Assembly (NCBI GenBank): GCA_905181945.1 | Contig: CAJIZZ010000014.1 | Location: forward strand, 1 to 50,764 | Origin: an uncultured Porticoccus sp. | Lineage (GTDB): Bacteria > Pseudomonadota > Gammaproteobacteria > Pseudomonadales > Porticoccaceae | Direction: 5' to 3' | DNA length: 50,764 nt | Shown: one piece after another, positions 29,482 to 39,981 of the stretch | Numbering within the stretch: position 1 is the first letter of the stretch | How the letters are laid out: each line of letters starts with the position of its first letter | The notes under the pieces: model-generated | Databases searched by the model: none | Told to the model about the DNA's origin: nothing | What the model saw: only the letters and a program-made list of their open reading frames with translations | Translations under genes and position numbers: made by a program

Positions 29482-30597
29482 ATGAATTTTTTTTCTTTTT
29501 TCAAAAATACGCTAGCCTGGCTTTCTATGACGGTCTTTTTTTCTGCTTATGTGGGTGCTGATATCGTAGCTAATCTCCATGAAGTTATAGTGCCTGTGGC
29601 CAATCAAGGCGACAAGGAAAGATTGAAAGCTATGAGTATTGGCTTGGAGTCGATATTAGTAAAAATTACAGGTGAAAGCCAACCCTTGAAAGGCCTAGTC
29701 CACCCTAGCCCTGAAAGCTTTGTGGCAGATTTTTCTTATGTGGGTTATGTCGATCCGCTGCAAATTAAGAGCGCAAATTCGGGGCTTGGTATTAGCTTCA
29801 ATTATGACCCCTCTGAGGTTGGAAAATTGATACAAAAATATCGATTAAAAATTTGGCCGGCTGACCGACATTTTTTGCTCGCTTGGATTGTAATTGAAGA
29901 TCCAGTAGAAGGAATTCGCTTTATGACACAGGAAGAATTTCCTGAGACGACAGAAGCATTACGGAGACTTATGGATAACAGGGGTGCGCCATTAGTTTTC
30001 CCCCTACTGGACTTAAAGGATACCAAAAATTTTTTTGAAGTGGATGTTTGGAATCTTGACCAAAAGAAACTTTCGATCGCCTCCGATCGCTATACTGCCA
30101 AATATTGGGTCGCAGTGCGCCTATTCCAGGGGTCTTCTGGTCAGTGGAACGCCTCCTGGGATTTTTCAGCGAATAATTCTATTGAATTAAAGCATACAAT
30201 GGCGAACAGCTTGCCGAAATTGTTCGACGAAATTGTACCTCATATTGTCGATACGATGGCTTCTCGATATTCCTATATTCCCAAAGAAAATACTGAGAAA
30301 ATAGTCCTCCAGCTCCAGAATATAAATGATTACGCCTCACTTAGAGAGGCAATAAGTTACCTGGAGTCTTTGGAGATGGTTCGGGACTTGAGGGTAAAAA
30401 TTATTGACCAGGACAGAGTTAGTTTGGAGCTTCATACGGGGGGTGAGGAGCTTCTATTGCTGGAAACTTTTCGAAGGGATCGACGAATAAAAGAGAATGT
30501 TAATAATTTTAAAGGTCCTATCCTTGTTGATATTGAAAAACGGGGAGCGACATTTTTACCCAAACCGCAATTGCAATTTATATGGCAGGGTCGTTAG
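29482..30597 (+). CDS. DUF2066 protein, exported, upstream of hda
   Basis: This 371-aa protein matches the DUF2066 family of unknown function, which usually sits beside hda or purM in Pseudomonas-like genomes. An N-terminal signal peptide (about residues 1-26) is visible, so it is expected in the periplasm or envelope. No catalytic motif is apparent. It is divergent from purM and its end overlaps the hda start by 16 bp. Confidence 0.8.
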   Translation: MNFFSFFKNTLAWLSMTVFFSAYVGADIVANLHEVIVPVANQGDKERLKAMSIGLESILVKITGESQPLKGLVHPSPESFVADFSYVGYVDPLQIKSANSGLGISFNYDPSEVGKLIQKYRLKIWPADRHFLLAWIVIEDPVEGIRFMTQEEFPETTEALRRLMDNRGAPLVFPLLDLKDTKNFFEVDVWNLDQKKLSIASDRYTAKYWVAVRLFQGSSGQWNASWDFSANNSIELKHTMANSLPKLFDEIVPHIVDTMASRYSYIPKENTEKIVLQLQNINDYASLREAISYLESLEMVRDLRVKIIDQDRVSLELHTGGEELLLLETFRRDRRIKENVNNFKGPILVDIEKRGATFLPKPQLQFIWQGR

Positions 30598-31301
30598 TGT
30601 CAAAGCAGCTTATTTTAAATGTTCAACTGAATGATGACGCTACCTTTGAGAACTTTTTTTTAAAGGACAATAGCTACAATTATACTGCAGTTGAAGTCCT
30701 TAGAAACCAGCTTCTTTCCCATGATAATCCTTTTGTTTATCTTTGGGGCGCCCACGGGAGTGGCGTTTCCCATTTACTGCAAGCCAGTTGTCATAAGGCT
30801 TTTTCGCAAGGGTTGTCATCTCAATATTTATCATTGTCTGAATTTTTAGATTACTCGCCTGAGGAGTTGCTGGGTAAGCTGGAAGGCGTATCGCTAGTTT
30901 GTCTTGATAACATTCAGGCAATTTCAGGAAAAATTGGCTGGGAGAAGGCGTTGTTTAATCTATACAACCGTATTAGAGACTCAAGTGAATTTTTATTGCT
31001 GGGTTCGAGTTGCCCTGTCCGAGAGCTTTCATTAAAGCTCCCTGATTTGCAGTCTCGCTGCAGCTCAGCCCCTATATTTCAACTTTCGATGTTGGACGAT
31101 AGCGATAAATTAAAAATTCTCCAATTTCGTGCTCTACGCAGAGGAATGAAGCTGAATGATGATGTGGCTAAATATATGATTGTTAGGGCTTCAAGAGAAA
31201 TGAAATCCCTAATGCATTGCCTTGATGTACTTGAAGAAACTTCATTGCAAGCGCAGCGAAAACTCAGTATACCTTTCGTAAAGAAGATATTTAGTTGGTA
31301 G
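30582..31301 (+). CDS. hda: Hda, DnaA-inactivating regulatory protein
   Basis: Hda binds the DNA clamp and stimulates ATP hydrolysis by DnaA, preventing re-initiation. The 239-aa AAA+ protein has a clamp-binding-like N-terminal stretch QLILNVQL (residues 9-16), a degenerate Walker A (WGAHGSGVSH, lacking the lysine, as in E. coli Hda), LVCLDNI in Walker B position, LPDLQSR with the conserved Arg, and the closing QRKLSIPFVKKI. The ATG at 30582 or the GTG at 30597 could serve as start. It overlaps the convergent TlpA-like gene by 11 bp. Confidence 0.93.
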   Translation: MAGSLVSKQLILNVQLNDDATFENFFLKDNSYNYTAVEVLRNQLLSHDNPFVYLWGAHGSGVSHLLQASCHKAFSQGLSSQYLSLSEFLDYSPEELLGKLEGVSLVCLDNIQAISGKIGWEKALFNLYNRIRDSSEFLLLGSSCPVRELSLKLPDLQSRCSSAPIFQLSMLDDSDKLKILQFRALRRGMKLNDDVAKYMIVRASREMKSLMHCLDVLEETSLQAQRKLSIPFVKKIFSW

Positions 31302-31791
31302 CGGAGCTGCTATTAATTATAGTTAATAAATTTTCAGTAGTTTGCGGTCCCAATAGAACAGCTTGCAGCGCACCTTGCTTGTCAATGACTAGCGTTTCTG
31401 GAAGCACTCCGCTTGGCGCGACGCCGAACTGTTCTCTTGGGTCTCTCGTTAATATAGGAAAATTGATGCCCATATTTTTCGCTTGCATCTTTAATTCATC
31501 TCCCTGTATGCCGTCATAGTTCACCCCAAGAACAACAACATCATTACCCCATTTTTTCTGCAAAGCATTAAGTTCGGGTATTTCTGTTCGGCAGGGCTTG
31601 CACCATATGGCCCAATAATTAATCAGCACTATGCGTCCGCGGAAATCGTAAAAGTTTAATTTTTGTCCGTCAGTAAGTGTGTAGACAGTATCATTTTTTT
31701 GACAAGAGGCGATTAAAAAACATAAGAGTAATAACCCCAACCATAAAACAATTAAAGAAGCGCGCAGTTTGTTATCCGTAGTTACTTGCAC
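31291..31791 (-). CDS. TlpA-family thioredoxin-like lipoprotein
   Basis: This 166-aa protein has a thioredoxin fold with the active site WCKPC near residue 62, in the TlpA/ResA group of membrane-tethered disulfide reductases. The N-terminus has a hydrophobic segment ending in the lipobox-like I-A-S-C near residues 27-30, so it is probably a lipoprotein facing the periplasm. It would act in cytochrome c maturation or similar reductive roles; the substrate is not known. It overlaps the yihY-family gene by 10 bp. Confidence 0.83.
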   Translation of the reverse strand: MQVTTDNKLRASLIVLWLGLLLLCFLIASCQKNDTVYTLTDGQKLNFYDFRGRIVLINYWAIWCKPCRTEIPELNALQKKWGNDVVVLGVNYDGIQGDELKMQAKNMGINFPILTRDPREQFGVAPSGVLPETLVIDKQGALQAVLLGPQTTENLLTIINSSSATN

Positions 31792-33026
31792 TGACGAGAC
31801 TCATTGGAGAATAATTCAAAAACTGTCGAGGAAAAAGTGTCGTCAACCGCCATGTTTGTTTGATCTAAAATGTCAGTTAGTTGTCGTTGCCACGGATAAA
31901 TGACGAGTGTTTCAGTATTTGTGTGTTTAGGGATAGTGACAGATCCATTGTTAGACAAAGATGCAAGATGGGTAAGCTTGATATGTGCAAGATCTCTTAT
32001 TAAAACATAATGGCCGTTATTGGTTTCTTTTAAAATATGCTCTTTAAGCAATTGATCTCGTAGCTTCATCCAATGCTGTTCTTCAAATCCTGCTGTGAGC
32101 ATATTTTTATTAGAAAGAGTTTTGTTTTCTTGCTGTTTGTTCCAGCACTCCCATAGTATTATCAAAACTGCGACGAAGTCAGAAAAACGATCCTCACCCC
32201 AAACAGATTTGAAGGTTTCTAGCGATCGAACCAGTTCTGCTCCAGCAAGAACAATAATCCACATCAAATAGATCCAGATGAGAAATATAGGAAATATTGC
32301 AAAGACCCCATAAATATTAGTATAGCTAGAGTAGGATATAAATATGCCAAAACCAATTTTGGCTAACTCAAAAAGCATAGAGGTAATTAAGCCACCGATA
32401 AGGGCATATCGGTAAGATACTTTGCAGTTAGGGATGGCAATAAAGAGAAAACTAAAAGCTCCCCATGTAAATAGCAATGGTAAAATTTTAAGCATTGAGC
32501 CAATAATGCCTAGAGTGTCAGTCTCATTGGTTGTCAGCTGAAAAGAAAGAAGATATGCGTGGATCGCCAGGCCAATACCGATCAATAGGGGACCAATACT
32601 GAGAACCCCCCAATATAAAAGAAAGCTATACAGGCCTCGACGACAACTTGTGTTGCCCCAGATTTTATTAAAAGTTTTTTCTATATTTGCTAGCATTAAA
32701 TAAGACGTTGCCAAAAGGATTACTGCCCCCAAGATTGATAATTTTCGTGCTTGATTTGAAAATTCAGTCAGATATTGTTGTATTTCTGCCCCGCTTTGCG
32801 GTAAAAAATGGCTGAAAATCAATGCTTGAATTTTATTTTCAAGGCCTTGAAATGCTGGCACCAAGGAAAACATTGAAAACATTAGAGTCATTATGGGGAC
32901 GACTGCAAAAAGAGTCATATAGGTTAAGGCTGAGGCGCTTTGGCCACAAGCATCACCAACGAAACGACCAGAAAGGTGCCGAAGAAAATGCACAATCATT
33001 CGTTGTCTTGGGTGCATAAAATACAT
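31782..33026 (-). CDS. YihY/BrkB-family inner-membrane protein
   Basis: This 414-aa protein has the YihY/BrkB (formerly RNase BN-like) pattern: about six hydrophobic segments in the first 270 residues with the ASALTYMTLFAVVPIMTL motif near residue 32 and the conserved W-Y region. A soluble C-terminal tail of about 130 residues contains a possible winged-helix-like stretch. Function in this family is not settled. It shares an operon-like overlap with the downstream TlpA-like gene. Confidence 0.85.
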   Translation of the reverse strand: MYFMHPRQRMIVHFLRHLSGRFVGDACGQSASALTYMTLFAVVPIMTLMFSMFSLVPAFQGLENKIQALIFSHFLPQSGAEIQQYLTEFSNQARKLSILGAVILLATSYLMLANIEKTFNKIWGNTSCRRGLYSFLLYWGVLSIGPLLIGIGLAIHAYLLSFQLTTNETDTLGIIGSMLKILPLLFTWGAFSFLFIAIPNCKVSYRYALIGGLITSMLFELAKIGFGIFISYSSYTNIYGVFAIFPIFLIWIYLMWIIVLAGAELVRSLETFKSVWGEDRFSDFVAVLIILWECWNKQQENKTLSNKNMLTAGFEEQHWMKLRDQLLKEHILKETNNGHYVLIRDLAHIKLTHLASLSNNGSVTIPKHTNTETLVIYPWQRQLTDILDQTNMAVDDTFSSTVFELFSNESRQCK

Positions 33027-33131
33027 CCTTTGGTCTCTTATGTGTAAACCCAGGTAGCCCTAATGACCAGTTTTCAGCTAAAATGTATGGCTAGTTTATT
33101 CAATTATACAGAGGTTCTTCTTACAAAGACC

Positions 33132-34069
<938 letters not shown>

Positions 34070-34087
34070 CTAGGAAATATTATCGAT

Positions 34088-34459
34088 ATGAAAGTTATTT
34101 CTGGTCTGGGTAAAAAATTACATGTCTGTCGTAGGTTAACGTGGGGAAGCATAATGCTTTTTGGCTTAGCCTTGCTTGCTAATAGTTTTATCCGGTCAAT
34201 TCCCCTTAGTTTGACAATTTTTACATTTGTACCCTTAATTATTCTTTTGCCTGGGTTGTATAAAGAGAAATATAAGACTATCTCAATATTATGCTTTGTG
34301 GTGTTGCTGTATTTTATAGTAGCGGTAGATAACTTCTTTTCACCTAGCTCTAACTACGTCGATGTGCTGGAAATAATCATATTGGTGATTATGTTTAGCG
34401 TTGCTATGATGCATAGTAGATGGAAGCAATATTCGCTTTATCAGAGTGATTCTGAATGA
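34088..34459 (+). CDS. DUF2069 membrane protein
   Basis: This 123-aa protein has three to four hydrophobic helices (about 18-35, 40-55, 62-80, 92-108) and matches the DUF2069 family, whose function is unknown; it commonly follows wrbA in Pseudomonas-like genomes. It ends in a 4-bp ATGA overlap with sppA, so the two are translationally coupled. Confidence 0.78.
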   Translation: MKVISGLGKKLHVCRRLTWGSIMLFGLALLANSFIRSIPLSLTIFTFVPLIILLPGLYKEKYKTISILCFVVLLYFIVAVDNFFSPSSNYVDVLEIIILVIMFSVAMMHSRWKQYSLYQSDSE

Positions 34460-36306
34460 GCATTAAAAGAAGATTTTTAGGCCCCTTAATACAGCTTTTC
34501 AAAGGATTAATTTTTTTAACCCAAGGACTAGTAAGTCTGATTATAGTACTCATAATTGTTTCCTTTATTGGAATCTCTTTTGATAATGAAACCGAATTTT
34601 TGCCAGAGAGCGCCGCCCTAAAGATCTCCCCGAATGGTATTTTGGTAGACCAAAAAACCTTTATTTCTCCAATTAAAAAATTTCTAGATGAAAGTGATAC
34701 TGCAGCTGAAACGTCAATCTTTGAGCTAATCGATGCTATTGACTATGCAGCCACCGATCCCCGTATTACCAGCTTAGTTCTGCAATTAGATTATCTTACG
34801 AGCGGAAGCATTAGCAAATTAGAGGAAGTGGGGGAAGCTTTGATGCGATTTAAATCCAGTGGCAAACCTATTGTTGCCATCGGAGACAGTTACTCCCAAG
34901 AGCAGTATTATTTGGCAAGTTATGCTGATGAAATACACCTTCACCCCATGGGTTCAGTAATAATAGAAGGCTATGGTAGGTATACTATTTATCTAAAAGA
35001 AGCTCTAGATAAATTACGTATTAAGGTTAATGTTTTCCGCGTAGGAACATATAAGGACGCGATAGAGCCATTTACTCGCTCAAGCATGTCTGAGGCTTCA
35101 CGAAAGCATACCTCTCAATGGATCCATGAAATCTGGAATACCTATACGACTAGAGTAGAGGGCTTAAGAGGGTTGAGCAAAGGGTCTATTAATGACTATG
35201 CTAATAATTTAGGAAAAAAATTATTAAAGCATCAAGGTAATGCTGCGAAACTAGCGTTGGATACTGGTTTAATAGATAAGTTATCGAGTAGACAGGAGGT
35301 TATGGCTCGGCTGATATTACTTTCAGGTTTAGCAGATAACGGCGGCTATCAACATATAGACTCTTCGGATTATCTAAAGTATATAGAGCAGCAATCAAAA
35401 CCCTCGGGCAGTAAAATTAGCATGAATCAGGTCGCCCTAATTGTAGCCAAAGGCGTTATTAGTGAGGGCGACCAACCTGATGGCCTAATAGGCAGCGAGA
35501 GTTTGTCTAAATTGTTAAGGCAGGCTCGTGAAGACGACAAGATAAAAGCTGCAGTGATACGCATAGATAGTCCTGGTGGTAGTGCTTTCGCTTCAGAAGT
35601 GATTCGCCAAGAGATGGTATCTTTAAAGAATTCCGGAAAACCTGTAGTAGTTTCTATGGGTTCAGTTGCAGCCTCTGGAGGATACTGGATAGCCATGGGC
35701 GCCAGTGAGGTCTGGGCTAGCCCAACTACGATTACTGGCTCTATTGGTGTTTTTGGCATTATTCCTACATTTGAAGATACCTTGCAAGATCTGGGAGTTC
35801 AAAGTGATGGCTTAGGAACCACAGCCTTGTCTGATATTTTTCAGTTATCTAGACCTATGTCTAATCATGCAAAAAAAATTATTCAGGCAGGGGTGGATCA
35901 CACTTACAGTCAATTTTTAGCCATTGTTGCTGAAGCAAGGAACAGTAGTATTGAAGGAGTAGATTTGATCGCACAGGGTCGTGTTTGGACAGGAAAAAAA
36001 GCTCTAGACTTAGGATTAGTCGATCAATTAGGCAGCTTAGCGCAATCTTTGGATTCTGCAGCAAAATCTGCAAATCTTGATGGTTATGAAATATTAAAGT
36101 TGACTCGTCCTTTAGACTTTCGTGAGAAAATTTTACAAGAGATTGATGGGGTTAATTTTGGATTTTTAGTCGGCGCATTTCCTGAAAAATGGAATCCTTT
36201 AAGCTTGACAGCCAAACTTAAAGGATTCGCTAAAAAACTTATTCTGATGACAGAATTAAATGACCCGAGAGGAATATATTTAAGTTGCTTTGAGTGCGCT
36301 GAATAG
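34456..36306 (+). CDS. sppA: SppA, 67-kDa signal peptide peptidase
   Basis: SppA (protease IV) is a membrane-bound serine protease that degrades cleaved signal peptides. The 616-aa protein is the long two-domain type with one N-terminal membrane helix (about residues 18-42). The catalytic dyad residues are split between domains: Lys200 in the FRVGTYKDAIEPF motif and Ser407 in the SVAASGGYWIA motif, corresponding to E. coli Lys209 and Ser409. It is coupled to the DUF2069 gene by a 4-bp overlap. Confidence 0.95.
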   Translation: MSIKRRFLGPLIQLFKGLIFLTQGLVSLIIVLIIVSFIGISFDNETEFLPESAALKISPNGILVDQKTFISPIKKFLDESDTAAETSIFELIDAIDYAATDPRITSLVLQLDYLTSGSISKLEEVGEALMRFKSSGKPIVAIGDSYSQEQYYLASYADEIHLHPMGSVIIEGYGRYTIYLKEALDKLRIKVNVFRVGTYKDAIEPFTRSSMSEASRKHTSQWIHEIWNTYTTRVEGLRGLSKGSINDYANNLGKKLLKHQGNAAKLALDTGLIDKLSSRQEVMARLILLSGLADNGGYQHIDSSDYLKYIEQQSKPSGSKISMNQVALIVAKGVISEGDQPDGLIGSESLSKLLRQAREDDKIKAAVIRIDSPGGSAFASEVIRQEMVSLKNSGKPVVVSMGSVAASGGYWIAMGASEVWASPTTITGSIGVFGIIPTFEDTLQDLGVQSDGLGTTALSDIFQLSRPMSNHAKKIIQAGVDHTYSQFLAIVAEARNSSIEGVDLIAQGRVWTGKKALDLGLVDQLGSLAQSLDSAAKSANLDGYEILKLTRPLDFREKILQEIDGVNFGFLVGAFPEKWNPLSLTAKLKGFAKKLILMTELNDPRGIYLSCFECAE

Positions 36307-36388
36307 TTATTTTTTAGAGGTAAAAAAACCAGCTAAATTATTAAAATGAAGCCGATTTTTAAAAGTATGTAGCTTTATGTGTTGGATT

Positions 36389-36712
36389 TTAGCGTTCTAG
36401 ATATTGAAGCTTCCCTGTAACCCCATCCCATTCTTCAGCATCCACCGAGGGTTCTTTTCTCTCGGTTATATTTGGCCAAACTTGAGCTAGTTCAGTGTTT
36501 AGCTCTAGGTATACTTGTTGGTCATCAGGTAATTCATCTTCAGAAAATATAGCCCCTGCAGGACATTCTGGTTCGCAGAGCGCGCAATCGATGCACTCAT
36601 CGGGGTGAATGACTAAAAAATTAGGGCCTTCATAAAAGCAGTCTACAGGGCATACTTCCACACAATCTGTGTATTTGCACTTAATACAATTTTCGCCGAC
36701 GATAAATGTCAT
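36389..36712 (-). CDS. fdxA: FdxA, seven-iron/eight-iron ferredoxin
   Basis: This 107-aa ferredoxin has the N-terminal pattern of FdxA: Cys-x2-Cys plus [10 protein letters not shown] for a [3Fe-4S]/[4Fe-4S] pair and [16 protein letters not shown] for the second cluster. The acidic C-terminal tail ([10 protein letters not shown]) is conserved in proteobacterial FdxA. AGGGAG precedes the ATG. It is monocistronic, convergent with sppA. It could serve the Rnf complex, but nothing here proves that. Confidence 0.95.
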   Translation of the reverse strand: MTFIVGENCIKCKYTDCVEVCPVDCFYEGPNFLVIHPDECIDCALCEPECPAGAIFSEDELPDDQQVYLELNTELAQVWPNITERKEPSVDAEEWDGVTGKLQYLER

Positions 36713-36951
36713 TGTGTAATTCTCCCTAAGACTTGGACGTTGATCAGCGCCGCATTATACAGAAATCAAATCCTGTGTTTAAACAATATCTACTCAATAT
36801 TATTTAATTTAATAAATATTAAGTAGATCCTTGCAAGTTTAGCTAGCCATAATAGCCAAAATAGCAGCATATACGGGAAGGATAATTGAAAGAATGATAA
36901 GATATCTAACAGATTATTTGTCCTACAACTCTCCTAACATTAGGCGTTCCT

Positions 36952-38109
36952 TTGAAATACAAAAAAAATAACATAAAGCTTAAACGTAAAATAACTCAGT
37001 CTGCTATTAAGTTTGAGATTAATAGCATGGATCCGCTTGGCCAGGGTGTTGCAATCGTTGATAAAAAACCATGTTTTATTTCAAAGACTTTGCCTGGGGA
37101 GACAGGAACTGCAACTTTGACCAAGGCGAGCAAGGGGGTAAAATTTGCGAGGCTAGAGACGCTGGACGTGACAGCCGATAACCGAAAGAGCTCAGAATGT
37201 GAACACTTCGATAGCTGTCCTGGATGCCATTATCTGCACACAGATTACGAGAGTGAGTTAGGCTATAAAACACAAGCCTTAAAGCATCACTTGCAGCGTT
37301 TTGATGTCGACATTCCTGAGATAATGGTCAGCCCAGCCCAAAAGCGCTTAGGGTATCGTAATCGTGTACAGCTACATTACCGGCATAAATATATAGGCAT
37401 GATAGACGGCACAACAAACAATGTGATTGAAGTACCAAAATGTTTATTATTAAGTAAAGAGTTAAAGACTGAGCTTGATAAACTTTATAATGATAAGAGC
37501 TGGACTGAGAATCATGCAGCTGAAGGTCATTGTGAATTATTTTTAACTGAGAGCGGCGCTAGAATTGAGTGGAACAAACCATATGCTCATGGGGGGTTTA
37601 GTCAAGTTAATAACGCTATGAATGAAGTGCTAAAAACTGCTGTTTTCAATGAGATAGGAGACAACAAGGCACGAGAAGGTGCAAAAAATACATTATTAGA
37701 TTTATTTTCCGGAAATGGAAATCTTTCAAATATGATTGTTACGGACAATCCGTTAGTTGAAAGAGTGATGGTTGATTTCGCCCCAGACCGAGTTAACTTA
37801 GAGAAATTGAATTTTGTGCATTTAGATTTATTCTCTGAGACCGCATTGAGGACATTCAGGGCTCGCTCGGAATATTCAAAATATGATATGTTTATCGTCG
37901 ATCCGCCAAGAAAAGGATTCACTGGTTTACAGCAATGGGCGAACACTTTTAATCCTAAGCAGATAATTTACGTGAGTTGTAATGCGGCAACCATGGTTAG
38001 AGATTTGCAGAAATTGGTGCATAAATACACAATTAAGAAAATCCATTTAATTGATTTATTTCCAGGAACCTATCATTACGAAACAGTTATAACGCTTTCT
38101 TTAACTTAG
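36952..38109 (+). CDS. TrmA/RlmD-type RNA m5U methyltransferase
   Basis: This 385-aa protein is a class I SAM-dependent RNA uridine-5 methyltransferase. It has an N-terminal TRAM-like domain (about residues 18-78), a probable [4Fe-4S] motif with Cys83, Cys89, Cys92 and Cys164, the SAM-binding DLFSGNGNLS near residue 247, DPPRKGF near 322, and the nucleophile Cys343 in YVSCNAAT. RlmD proteins have this Fe-S set, but E. coli RlmD is longer (433 aa), so the target (23S U1939-like or tRNA) is uncertain. The start is TTG with a weak ribosome-binding site. Confidence 0.85.
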   Translation: MKYKKNNIKLKRKITQSAIKFEINSMDPLGQGVAIVDKKPCFISKTLPGETGTATLTKASKGVKFARLETLDVTADNRKSSECEHFDSCPGCHYLHTDYESELGYKTQALKHHLQRFDVDIPEIMVSPAQKRLGYRNRVQLHYRHKYIGMIDGTTNNVIEVPKCLLLSKELKTELDKLYNDKSWTENHAAEGHCELFLTESGARIEWNKPYAHGGFSQVNNAMNEVLKTAVFNEIGDNKAREGAKNTLLDLFSGNGNLSNMIVTDNPLVERVMVDFAPDRVNLEKLNFVHLDLFSETALRTFRARSEYSKYDMFIVDPPRKGFTGLQQWANTFNPKQIIYVSCNAATMVRDLQKLVHKYTIKKIHLIDLFPGTYHYETVITLSLT

Positions 38110-38226
38110 TCGAACAGCTCATGCGTGACTTAAAAAATGATTAGAAAAAGACTGCAAATCAGTAATAATTTTGATTGAAATATTATAGGTGCCATTGATC
38201 CTAGATTGAGGGTCCAAAATAGACTA

Positions 38227-38242
38227 CTGTATGACTATACAG
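38227..38242 (+). promoter_or_regulatory. LexA (SOS) box upstream of recA
   Basis: CTGTATGACTATACAG fits CTGT-N8-ACAG exactly, 84 bp before the recA start. A possible promoter (TTGAGG at 38206-38211 and TATGAC at 38230-38235, 18-bp spacing) would place the box over the -10. It means recA is SOS-controlled as expected. Confidence 0.92.
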
Positions 38243-38326
38243 TATAAAAAATTTAAGTTAAGCTACTTAAAAGTTTATAAATCAAGTAGCAATTATTCAA
38301 TCTTCAAAAGGCTAAAGGAAGTAATC

Positions 38327-39373
38327 ATGGACCCTAACAAAGAAAAAGCTCTACAGGCTGCACTGGCGCAAATCGAACGACAGTTCGGTAAAGGAACAGT
38401 GATGCGGATGGGTGACAAAGAGCATCAAGCTGTGCCAGCGATTTCCACAGGATCTCTGGGCTTGGACGTATGTCTAGGAATAGGAGGATTACCCAAAGGC
38501 CGAATAGTGGAAATATACGGACCTGAATCCTCGGGAAAAACTACATTAACCTTGCAGGTTATTGCTGAGGCGCAAAAGGTTGGAGGAACCTGTGCTTTTA
38601 TTGATGCAGAGCATGCTTTAGACCCTATTTATGCAGAAAAATTAGGTGTTAAGGTTGACGATCTTTTTGTCTCACAGCCAGATACAGGAGAACAAGCATT
38701 AGAAGTTACTGACATGCTGGTTAGGTCTGGAACTGTTGATGTACTAGTAATAGACTCGGTGGCCGCACTAACTCCTCGTGCTGAAATTGAAGGAGATATG
38801 GGGGACCATCATGTAGGCTTACAGGCAAGATTAATGTCGCAAGCATTGAGGAAGTTAACTGGGAATATAAAAAATGCAAACTGCCTTGTAATTTTCATTA
38901 ATCAAATTCGCATGAAAATAGGCGTAATGTTTGGAAATCCAGAAACCACCACAGGTGGAAATGCATTAAAATTTTATTCATCTGTACGCTTGGACATTCG
39001 TCGAATAGGAGCGGTAAAAGAAGGCGACGAAATTATTGGAAATGAAACGCGGGTTAAAGTTGTTAAAAACAAAATTGCCCCCCCATTTAAGCAGTGTGAA
39101 TTTCAGATTCTTTACGGCCAGGGAATCAACCAACTGGGTGAAGTTATAGATCTTGGGGTCCAGTGCGGTTTGGTTGAAAAAGCCGGCTCATGGTATGCCT
39201 ATAATGGTGATAAGATCGGCCAAGGTAAATCAAATGCGTGTGAGTATTTACGTGAAAATCCTAACGTGGCAAGCGAGATAGAACAAAAGATTCGAGCTCA
39301 GTTAATGCCTATAGTAGAGAAGAAAAGTAAAGTAGAAAAAGATGACAGTGCAAAAGGTAAAATAGAAACTTAA
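38327..39373 (+). CDS. recA: RecA recombinase
   Basis: RecA forms filaments on single-stranded DNA, catalyses strand exchange and triggers LexA cleavage. The start at ATG 38327 (348 aa, [10 protein letters not shown]...) is supported by AAGGAAG upstream and by the family N-terminus; reading further upstream would translate the LexA box region. Walker A GPESSGKT lies at residues 65-72, and loop motifs (including [21 protein letters not shown], seen as NQIRMKIG near 213) are intact. An acidic-basic C-terminal tail follows. Confidence 0.99.
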   Translation: MDPNKEKALQAALAQIERQFGKGTVMRMGDKEHQAVPAISTGSLGLDVCLGIGGLPKGRIVEIYGPESSGKTTLTLQVIAEAQKVGGTCAFIDAEHALDPIYAEKLGVKVDDLFVSQPDTGEQALEVTDMLVRSGTVDVLVIDSVAALTPRAEIEGDMGDHHVGLQARLMSQALRKLTGNIKNANCLVIFINQIRMKIGVMFGNPETTTGGNALKFYSSVRLDIRRIGAVKEGDEIIGNETRVKVVKNKIAPPFKQCEFQILYGQGINQLGEVIDLGVQCGLVEKAGSWYAYNGDKIGQGKSNACEYLRENPNVASEIEQKIRAQLMPIVEKKSKVEKDDSAKGKIET

Positions 39374-39408
39374 GATTATATTTTACTAAGTATTCTTTTA
39401 CATAAAAT

Positions 39409-39442
39409 AAACCGTACTTTATTCTCAAGATACGGTTTTTTT
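39409..39442 (+). terminator. Rho-independent terminator after recA
   Basis: An 8-bp stem AAACCGTA/TACGGTTT (39409-39416 with 39431-39438) and a 14-nt loop are followed by T residues. It should limit read-through from recA into recX. Confidence 0.85.
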
Positions 39443-39507
39443 ATGACTTACCATAAAATCAAAAATGATCATTAATATATGAGGCAGGAAGTTCAACCAT
39501 ATTACCC

Positions 39508-39966
39508 ATGACAAAGTTAAATAATGATAACCCGTTAAGCATTATTAGATATCGAGCGCTATCTTTGCTTGCTCGTCGAGAGTATTCTTTTGTTGAATTA
39601 TTAAGCAAGTTAACTGACAAATTGCCAGATAACCCTGATTTAGTCGAGGGAATCGTAGTCACACTGAAACAGCAAAATCTCCAATCCGACCAGAGGTTTG
39701 CTGAGATGCTTGTGACTAGCCGAATAAGGCGAGGATATGGCCCTATCCGCATCCAAGCCGAACTAAAATCTCGCGGCGTAAGCAAAAATATTATTGAGTT
39801 AGCTTTGATTAAAAGCGGGGCGAATTGGCTCTGCCTAGCAAAAGAGGCATTGAGTAAAAAATATGGATCTGATACTTGCGATGAATTTTCCGATAAAGTA
39901 AAACGTAGCAATTTTCTGCAATATCGCGGATTTAAGTCAGATCATATATCCGCATGTTTTAAATGA
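39508..39966 (+). CDS. recX: RecX, RecA regulatory protein
   Basis: RecX caps RecA filaments and inhibits recombinase activity. The 152-aa protein has the RecX pattern of three helical repeats and an ALSLLARREYSFVEL motif near residue 14, plus RRGYGPIRIQAEL near 71. It lies downstream of recA and a terminator, so it is probably expressed at low level by read-through. The spacing to the nearest purine-rich site is large, so the exact start is less sure. Confidence 0.93.
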   Translation: MTKLNNDNPLSIIRYRALSLLARREYSFVELLSKLTDKLPDNPDLVEGIVVTLKQQNLQSDQRFAEMLVTSRIRRGYGPIRIQAELKSRGVSKNIIELALIKSGANWLCLAKEALSKKYGSDTCDEFSDKVKRSNFLQYRGFKSDHISACFK

Positions 39967-39981
39967 TGACGAGCAAGCCAA

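Noticed and set aside
38231..38326. Upstream ATG start for recA at 38231
   Set aside because: It would translate the LexA box itself and add 32 unconserved residues; ATG 38327 has AAGGAAG and the family N-terminus.
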